Shown here: positions 33,180 through 37,558 of the stretch, piece by piece
How positions within the stretch are numbered: position 1 is the first letter of the stretch
Layout: the number at the start of each line of letters is the position of its first letter
Assembly (NCBI GenBank): GCA_023511535.1
Contig: JAIMBK010000030.1
Span: 1 to 37,558 of the forward strand
Direction: 5' to 3'
Origin: Armatimonadota bacterium
GTDB lineage: Bacteria; Bacillota; Desulfotomaculia; Desulfotomaculales; Nap2-2B
DNA: 37,558 nt
Notes under the pieces: model-generated
Told to the model about the DNA's origin: nothing
Databases searched by the model: none
Seen by the model: the letters and a program-made list of their open reading frames with translations, nothing else
Made by a program: the position numbers and the translations under genes

Positions 33180-33578
33180 CTACCGGTAGATAGCTTCCCT
33201 GCTTAGCGGATAATAGTCGGAACTTAAAACTTTTTTTACCACCGTTTTCAAATTGTTGATGCTAAACGGCTTGGTCAGGTAGCCGCGCGCCCCTCTTTGC
33301 ACCGCTTCCACCGCCACGGAAACGTTTTTGTGCCCGGTCATAATCAAGACCGGGAGGTCCGGTTTGGCCTTTTGAATTCGCTCCAGCACCGTTAAAGCGT
33401 CCATGTCCGGGATGCTGATGTCCAGCAGGACCAGATCGATCCGCTCGCCGCGGATGATCAGCAGACCCTCCAGCCAGCCGGTGACCGGGACCGTTTCGTA
33501 ACCCTCCTGGTTTAAGGTTCTTTCCAGCGCCCAGCACATCCCCTCTTCGTCATCAATGATCAAGATTCGCGGAGCCAC
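33180..33578 (-). CDS. Stand-alone response regulator receiver protein
   Basis: 132 residues, receiver domain only. Acidic pair in ILIIDDEEGM, phospho-acceptor Asp in LVLLDISIPDMDA, Thr in LIMTGHKNV and Lys in GYLTKPFSINNLK. Sequence character (MTGHKNVSVAVEAVQRGA) is that of NtrC-type receivers, here without output domain, so it probably acts as a phosphorelay intermediate or by protein contact. It is the only intact minus-strand gene in the window and has no kinase beside it. GTG start at 33578 with a GGGGGG ribosome site. Confidence 0.85.
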   Translation of the reverse strand: MAPRILIIDDEEGMCWALERTLNQEGYETVPVTGWLEGLLIIRGERIDLVLLDISIPDMDALTVLERIQKAKPDLPVLIMTGHKNVSVAVEAVQRGARGYLTKPFSINNLKTVVKKVLSSDYYPLSREAIYR

Positions 33579-33935
33579 TTGTGAAACCCCCCTATTCCTT
33601 AATATTTCGCCGGTTTCAAAAACCGGGAGACAAAATCCCCGGTGATCCAGTTTTAATTTTAGCAGATTGTGATAGAGAGAACAAGTACTTTTTGAAAAAA
33701 TTTTTCCGTTTGTGGAAAAACCCGGTGCAGGGAAAGGTTCCCGGCAGGCACAAAGTTTCCTGTAAAAAATATTCCTGGCCGTCTATACGCATTTCTTTGT
33801 GCCTCTGTGCCTCGTTTTCATATTTTCCTTGCCCCGGACAGGCTTCCTGTGTTATAAACAAAATAATGGGCACCAATTATTGTCTCCCAACCACCAACCA
33901 CTAACCACCAACGACCACTCTGGAGGTTGGATTCT
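33579..33935. other. Non-coding gap with low-complexity repeats
   Basis: 357 bp between the divergent receiver and CDF genes. Contents: an inverted-orientation GGCACAAAG-type stretch (33793-33819, TTTCTTTGTGCCTCTGTGCC), then a CCAACCACTAACCACC simple-repeat run (33888-33918), then the TGGAGGT ribosome site of the CDF gene. A 107-codon plus-strand open frame here looks spurious. Confidence 0.5.
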
Positions 33936-34901
33936 TTGCAGAAGGCCAAGTTGCGGGCGGCCCGCCTGTCGATTATCGCCGGGGCCGTGCTGACGGCCGG
34001 CAAGCTGGCGGTAGGCCTGGCCATGAATTCGATCAGCGTGGTTTCCGAAGCGGTTCATTCGGGCCTGGATCTCCTGGCGGCGATCATTGCCTGCGCTGCC
34101 GTCTGGATTGCCGGCCGGCCGGCGGACGAAATGCATCACTATGGCCACGGCAAGTTTGAAAATCTGGCCGCCATCATCGAAGCCCTGCTGATTATCGGCG
34201 CCGGCGTCTTAATTATTCTGCAGGCCCTTCCCAGGCTGCGGGGAGAAAGCGAAATCCATTCCCCGGGTCTGGGGGCGGCGGTGATGGGCGTTTCGGCAGC
34301 GGTTAACCTTGCGGTTTCCGCTATTTTAATGCGGACGGCCAAAAAAACTGATTCCCCGGCGCTGGCTGCGGACGCCTGGCACCTGCGGACGGACGTCTAT
34401 ACCTCCGCGGGCGTTTTCGCCGGCCTGCTGGCCATTCGCCTGACCGGTTTGACGATCCTCGACCCCCTTATCGCCCTGGGCGTTACTTTATTGATTTTCA
34501 AAGCGGCCGTCGATCTTTTGCGGGAATCGGTGGGGAGCATGCTGGACGTGCGCCTGCCGGAAGCGGAAGAGAAGATCATCCGCGAGGTGCTCACCGGTTA
34601 CGCCGGTGAATTCGTCGGTTTCCACAATTTGCGCACCCGCCGGGCAGGCGCCGAAAGGCACGTGGACCTGCACCTGGTTGTTCCCCGGGGGCGCCCCATC
34701 AGCCTCGTTCACGACCTTTGCGAGCGGATCGAAAAATCCCTGGAAAAAGAACTGGCCGGCGTGCAGGTGTTGATCCACCCGGAACCCTGCCGGCCCGCCG
34801 GGGAAGACTGCCAGGTGTGTTCTTTGTGTATCAAATGGCACGGAACAAACGATCACTTCCGCCCGTCCTGTGTACAATGCCCCGGGCGAAACAAAGAATA
34901 G
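33936..34901 (+). CDS. Cation diffusion facilitator (CDF) metal exporter with Cys-rich tail
   Basis: 321 residues from TTG 33936 (TGGAGGT eight bases upstream). About six membrane helices. Metal-site motifs are SEAVHSGLDLLAA in TM2 (His-x3-Asp), HHYGHGKFENLAA after TM3, and AWHLRTDVYTSAGV in TM5 (His-x3-Asp). The HD/HD pattern suggests zinc-type specificity. The cytoplasmic domain is GFHNLRTRRAGAERHVDLHL. After the usual end there is a 38-residue tail with six cysteines (PCRPAGEDCQVCSLC and SCVQCPG), which is not part of the family core and may bind metal. Confidence 0.87.
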   Translation: MQKAKLRAARLSIIAGAVLTAGKLAVGLAMNSISVVSEAVHSGLDLLAAIIACAAVWIAGRPADEMHHYGHGKFENLAAIIEALLIIGAGVLIILQALPRLRGESEIHSPGLGAAVMGVSAAVNLAVSAILMRTAKKTDSPALAADAWHLRTDVYTSAGVFAGLLAIRLTGLTILDPLIALGVTLLIFKAAVDLLRESVGSMLDVRLPEAEEKIIREVLTGYAGEFVGFHNLRTRRAGAERHVDLHLVVPRGRPISLVHDLCERIEKSLEKELAGVQVLIHPEPCRPAGEDCQVCSLCIKWHGTNDHFRPSCVQCPGRNKE

Positions 34902-34949
34902 CACCCCTTAAAAAAATCCCTTCCCTGCGTAATAACAATATAACTGATC

Positions 34950-34989
34950 TCTAACCCCCCTAATCCCTAATTCCTAACCCCTAATCCCT
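34950..34989 (+). repeat. CCTAATCCC/CCTAATTCC simple-repeat array
   Basis: Short units such as CCCTAATTCCTAACCCC and CTAATCCC repeated, just before sigI. The same array type ends the window at 37528-37558. Confidence 0.6.
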
Positions 34990-35036
34990 GTTTTTAATGG
35001 GAAGGTGATCTTTAAGGGCTTAAAAGGAGCAAGGTA

Positions 35037-35756
35037 ATGCTTCCCTTCGAAAGCCTCGAAAAGGAGCTGAAAAAAGCCCGTTCGGGGGACCAAAACGCCC
35101 GCGAAAAGCTTTTGGAAGACCTGCGCCAGTTTGTCCTGCAGACGGCTTCGCACCTTTGCCGGCGGAGACTGGAATGGGGCCGGGACGACGAGTTGAGTAT
35201 CGCCTACCTGGCGGTCAACGAAGCCATCGACCGGTACCGGGAAGAACGGCAGGTGCCTTTTTTGGCTTATGCCCGCCTGCTTGTGAAAAGCCGCCTCACC
35301 GACTACTTGCGCCGGGAAGCCCGCGCCCCCCTTTTGCTGGACAGTGAGGAAACGGCGGCCGCCCTGGACGCTTCCCGGGCCAGGGAGGAGCACTGGGCCC
35401 GGGAAGCGGCCCTGGAAAGGGAAGAGGAAATCAAAGAATTCAACAGTTTACTGAATAGTTACGGGATCAGTTTTGCGGATTTGGTGAAGTGCTCCCCGAA
35501 GCATGCCGATACCCGCCGGGTTCTTTTGAGCGTCGCCGGGTATTTATCCGCCCGCCGGGATTTGATGAGCAGTCTGGTGCGCACCAAAAAGCTGCCCGTC
35601 CGGGAACTGGCGGAATTGACCGGCGTAAATCCCAAAACGCTGGAGCGGGGGCGCAAATATATTATTGCCGTGGCTTTAATCTGGCACCACTGTGCAGACT
35701 TTCTTTATCTCTGCAGCTATCTGCGGCCGGGGGCGGGGGAGGAGGAAAAAAAGTGA
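35037..35756 (+). CDS. sigI: RNA polymerase sigma factor SigI
   Basis: 239 residues. Sigma region 2 is in DDELSIAYLAVNEAIDRYR and VPFLAYARLLVKSRLTDYLR. The C-terminal SigI-specific domain includes FNSLLNSYGISFADLVKCSP and the helix-turn-helix VRELAELTGVNPKTLERGRK. SigI factors answer heat or cell-surface signals and are held by the membrane anti-sigma RsgI encoded next door. ATG 35037 with AAGGAG upstream; the stop overlaps the rsgI start. Confidence 0.9.
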   Translation: MLPFESLEKELKKARSGDQNAREKLLEDLRQFVLQTASHLCRRRLEWGRDDELSIAYLAVNEAIDRYREERQVPFLAYARLLVKSRLTDYLRREARAPLLLDSEETAAALDASRAREEHWAREAALEREEEIKEFNSLLNSYGISFADLVKCSPKHADTRRVLLSVAGYLSARRDLMSSLVRTKKLPVRELAELTGVNPKTLERGRKYIIAVALIWHHCADFLYLCSYLRPGAGEEEKK

Positions 35757-36847
35757 AGCAAATTACCGGCATGGTTGTCGAGCTCAAAGAAAAAACATGC
35801 GTTATCTTCACCCGCTCCGGGGAGTTCCGGGAGGTGCCGCGGCCTTCCCGGGAAGTGCGGCTGGGGGAGGAAATTGTGGCCAAAGCAACGGCGGCTGTCT
35901 GGTGGAAACCGCTTTTGGCCGCCGCCAGTGTGTTTATTTTGCTGTGGGCCGGCTTTCTTTATTCCGGCTGGTCTAACGAGGCGGTTGCCTACGTTGGCCT
36001 GGATATAAACCCCAGTATCGAACTGGGCGTCAACCGGCGCCTGCAGGTTTGTGAGGCCAGCGGGCTGGATGCGGAAGGCCGGGCTTTGTTGCAAAAGGTG
36101 GCTCTGCGGGGTTTGCCCCTGGACGAAGCCATTACGGCGGTCCTTACCGAAGCGGCTTCCGAGCAGTATCTTAATCCCGCCGGGGAAAATGTAATTTTAA
36201 CTACTATTACGGTAGTGAAGGAGCAGAGCCGGGCGATCCTCGATCGGGAGCAAATATCCCGGTGTATTCAGGGGACTTTAAACAGGTCCGGGGTGAGAGC
36301 GGAAGTAGCGGTGGAAGAAGCGCCGGCCGAGGTGCGCCGGCAGGCCAAAGAAGCCGGATTGTCCACCGGAAAATACCTTCAGCGTTTGCGCGGTCCGGAA
36401 AAGAAAGGGCTGCCGGTACCGGGGGGCGCTGCCGGGCTTCCGCAAAAGAACGCCGCCGGTCGGGAAGAAAAGGAGCAATTTAAAACCCGGGAGTTGACCG
36501 GTTCCGGCAAAGAAATCCCCAAAGGGGCGCCGGGGAAAGAAGAAAAGAATCCGGGCAAGAAAGGGCCGGAAGGAAGCGGGCAAAAGGAACTGCCCAAAGA
36601 AAATGCCGGGGAAAATGCGCAAAACGGGCGGGATGAAATCCAATCTTCTTTCCAGAGCCGTTTTCCGGAGGGAAAATCGCCTCCAGATAAACGGTACGGA
36701 AATGATCGAAAACAAAACGGAGATGATGACAGAGCAGTTCAAACGGATCAAGTTAAAGATGGCAAAAAAAATGTCTCCCGCGAAATGGGCGATTTAAATG
36801 GATTTTCCGATCGGGCGGAGCAGGCGAAAGCCGGCCGAAAAAAATGA
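35753..36847 (+). CDS. rsgI: Anti-sigma-I factor RsgI
   Basis: 364 residues from GTG 35753, overlapping the sigI stop, with GGAGGAA upstream. The N-terminal RsgI cytoplasmic domain (about 1-60; GMVVELKEKTCVIFTRSGEF) binds SigI. One membrane helix follows (PLLAAASVFILLWAGFLYSG), then an outside domain with YVGLDINPSIELGVN, whose Asn-Pro bond is the autocleavage site known in clostridial RsgI proteins. The last 150 residues are a Lys/Glu/Gly/Gln-rich, probably disordered tail with no carbohydrate-binding module, unlike the Clostridium thermocellum sensors. A longer in-frame reading from 35489 overlaps sigI and is rejected. Confidence 0.87.
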   Translation: MKQITGMVVELKEKTCVIFTRSGEFREVPRPSREVRLGEEIVAKATAAVWWKPLLAAASVFILLWAGFLYSGWSNEAVAYVGLDINPSIELGVNRRLQVCEASGLDAEGRALLQKVALRGLPLDEAITAVLTEAASEQYLNPAGENVILTTITVVKEQSRAILDREQISRCIQGTLNRSGVRAEVAVEEAPAEVRRQAKEAGLSTGKYLQRLRGPEKKGLPVPGGAAGLPQKNAAGREEKEQFKTRELTGSGKEIPKGAPGKEEKNPGKKGPEGSGQKELPKENAGENAQNGRDEIQSSFQSRFPEGKSPPDKRYGNDRKQNGDDDRAVQTDQVKDGKKNVSREMGDLNGFSDRAEQAKAGRKK

Positions 36848-36959
36848 TCAAATCCTTCCGGGCGGGGAAAGTAGACCCGGCCCGGGCGGGGTTGGATAAC
36901 TTTTTCATTCCCTGTTGGTGCCGCGGGGCGGCATGAATGTCTAATCCCTAAAAAAGTGC

Positions 36960-36988
36960 TTGTCAGGCTCAACGTTTTATGGTATATT
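36960..36988 (+). promoter_or_regulatory. Promoter-like site downstream of rsgI
   Basis: TTGTCA (36960-36965), 17 bases, TATATT (36983-36988). No ORF follows within 500 bp. Confidence 0.5.
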
Positions 36989-37036
36989 AAATCTGTGATC
37001 AGCGGCTGGAATATTTAAGGCGTTTATTAATAGAAT

Positions 37037-37066
37037 AGTTAGTGATAGCCTTCACCATCACAAACT
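37037..37066 (+). ncRNA. Hairpin of a possible short transcript
   Basis: AGTTAGTGAT (37037-37046) pairs with ATCACAAACT (37057-37066), nine of ten pairs, ten-base loop. It starts about 45 bases after the predicted transcription start of the site at 36960. Not similar to any RNA family I know. Confidence 0.25.
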
Positions 37067-37458
37067 GACTTTCTTCTCAATTTTGCGCGCCTCTTTCTAT
37101 TCCTCAATAACGCATCAACACTGTAATCGCAAGAAGTTTGTCATTTAATGTAAAAAGAAATTCTTAATTTTATCACCCAAAAAAGAAGGAAGTTTCGTTT
37201 TTGTGTCGAAAAGTACTTATAGAAAAAGATTGAAAAAAAGATTGGCGAGGCCCGGGGCAAGGCGCATCGCCGGTAAAGGATAGGTATGCGTAAAAGTGGG
37301 CAAAAAGGTTCATCTATCTTATTCTATATTCTATCCGGAACACGACAGGAAAAATAGCAAGTAGACGACATTCTTTTTCCAAAAGACCAGTTAAAGTGTT
37401 TTTAACTGCGGAAGTGCTGATGGAAATGTTCGTTCCCTCTCTAATTCCTGTTTTTCAA

Positions 37459-37505
37459 GGGAGTTGCCATGACGAACTTTCGTTCTCTCCATAAAGTAAT
37501 GAAAA
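37459..37505 (+). repeat. Dispersed intergenic element, copy 2
   Basis: GGGAGTTGCCATGACGAAC, TTTCGTTCTCTCCAT and AGTAATGAAAA match copy 1 at 20934-20979 with scattered changes. A partial third copy (AAATGTTCGTTCCCTCTC) lies at about 37424-37441. Confidence 0.55.
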
Positions 37506-37527
37506 TAATTATGTAAAAGTATTTACC

Positions 37528-37558
37528 CCTAATTCCTAACCCCTAATTCCTAATTCCT
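37528..37558 (+). repeat. CCTAATTCC simple-repeat array at window end
   Basis: Repeats of CCCCTAATTCCTAA run to the last base; same type as 34950-34989. Confidence 0.6.

Larger units (their letters stand above)
36848..37558. other. Gene-free 3' end of the window
   Basis: 711 bp with no convincing coding frame on either strand. It holds a promoter-like site at 36960-36988, a hairpin at 37037-37066, an AT-rich stretch, a GC-rich patch at 37239-37290 with short self-complementary pieces (GGCGA/TCGCC), the second GGGAGTTGCC element and a CCTAATTCC array. It probably leads to a gene beyond the window. Confidence 0.5.

Noticed and set aside
33581..33904. 107-codon plus-strand ORF before the CDF gene
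   Set aside because: Runs through simple repeats and shows no domain or ribosome site.
35489..35752. Extended N-terminus of rsgI
   Set aside because: Overlaps sigI out of frame and lacks family similarity; the GTG at 35753 has a proper ribosome site and begins the RsgI domain.
37239..37310. Cyclic-di-GMP or other known riboswitch in the terminal GC-rich patch
   Set aside because: I could not match the core motifs of any riboswitch class; only short self-complementary pieces are present.

Overview
The window looks like the chromosome of an anaerobic, spore-forming Gram-positive bacterium (Bacillota), most likely a moderately thermophilic Peptococcaceae/Moorella-type organism. This rests on ferredoxin-coupled enzymes (four-subunit 2-oxoacid:ferredoxin oxidoreductase, aldehyde:ferredoxin oxidoreductase), strong AGGAGG-type ribosome binding sites, many TTG/GTG starts, an L-box lysine riboswitch before lysA and a SigI/RsgI pair. 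The genus is inference. No rRNA, tRNA or CRISPR array was seen.

Region A (1-18.2 kb) is an accessory catabolic block, all on the plus strand: the 3' end of a glutamate-dehydrogenase-type gene, an IclR regulator, a broken M24 hydrolase, a maleate-isomerase/Asp-Glu-racemase-like enzyme, an overlooked 33-residue membrane peptide, an SSS symporter, korDABC, an intact paralogue of the same M24 hydrolase, a TRAP transporter (dctPQM), an AOR with its ferredoxin subunit, and pxpABC (5-oxoprolinase). Read together, it fits uptake of a small carboxylated nitrogen compound (pyroglutamate or a related lactam or acylated amino acid). It would be opened to glutamate, oxidised to 2-oxoglutarate and then to succinyl-CoA, with electrons leaving on ferredoxin. 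The two M24 paralogues and the AOR have no obvious place in the known 5-oxoproline route and are the most novel part.

Region B (18.2-20.05 kb) is a graveyard of minus-strand remnants of mobile-element-type genes: the C-terminal part of a winged-helix protein, a DUF4338-like fragment and an archaeal-type AAA ATPase fragment.

Region C (20.05-37.56 kb) is housekeeping sequence: pgeF, phoP-phoR-pstB-phoU without pstSCA, a lysine riboswitch and lysA, an excisionase-like antitoxin with a PIN toxin, a DHH-CBS-CBS-nucleotidyltransferase fusion, a Uma2 nuclease, a site-2-protease-like M50 peptidase, trpS, an orphan receiver on the minus strand, a CDF metal exporter with a Cys-rich tail, and sigI-rsgI. 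Its intergenic gaps carry several families of short dispersed repeats: a GTGCCAGGCAC palindrome, a GGGAGTTGCC element, roughly 9-10-bp-period GGCACAAAG arrays and CCTAATTCC arrays. The last 0.7 kb has no gene but does have a promoter-like site and a hairpin.
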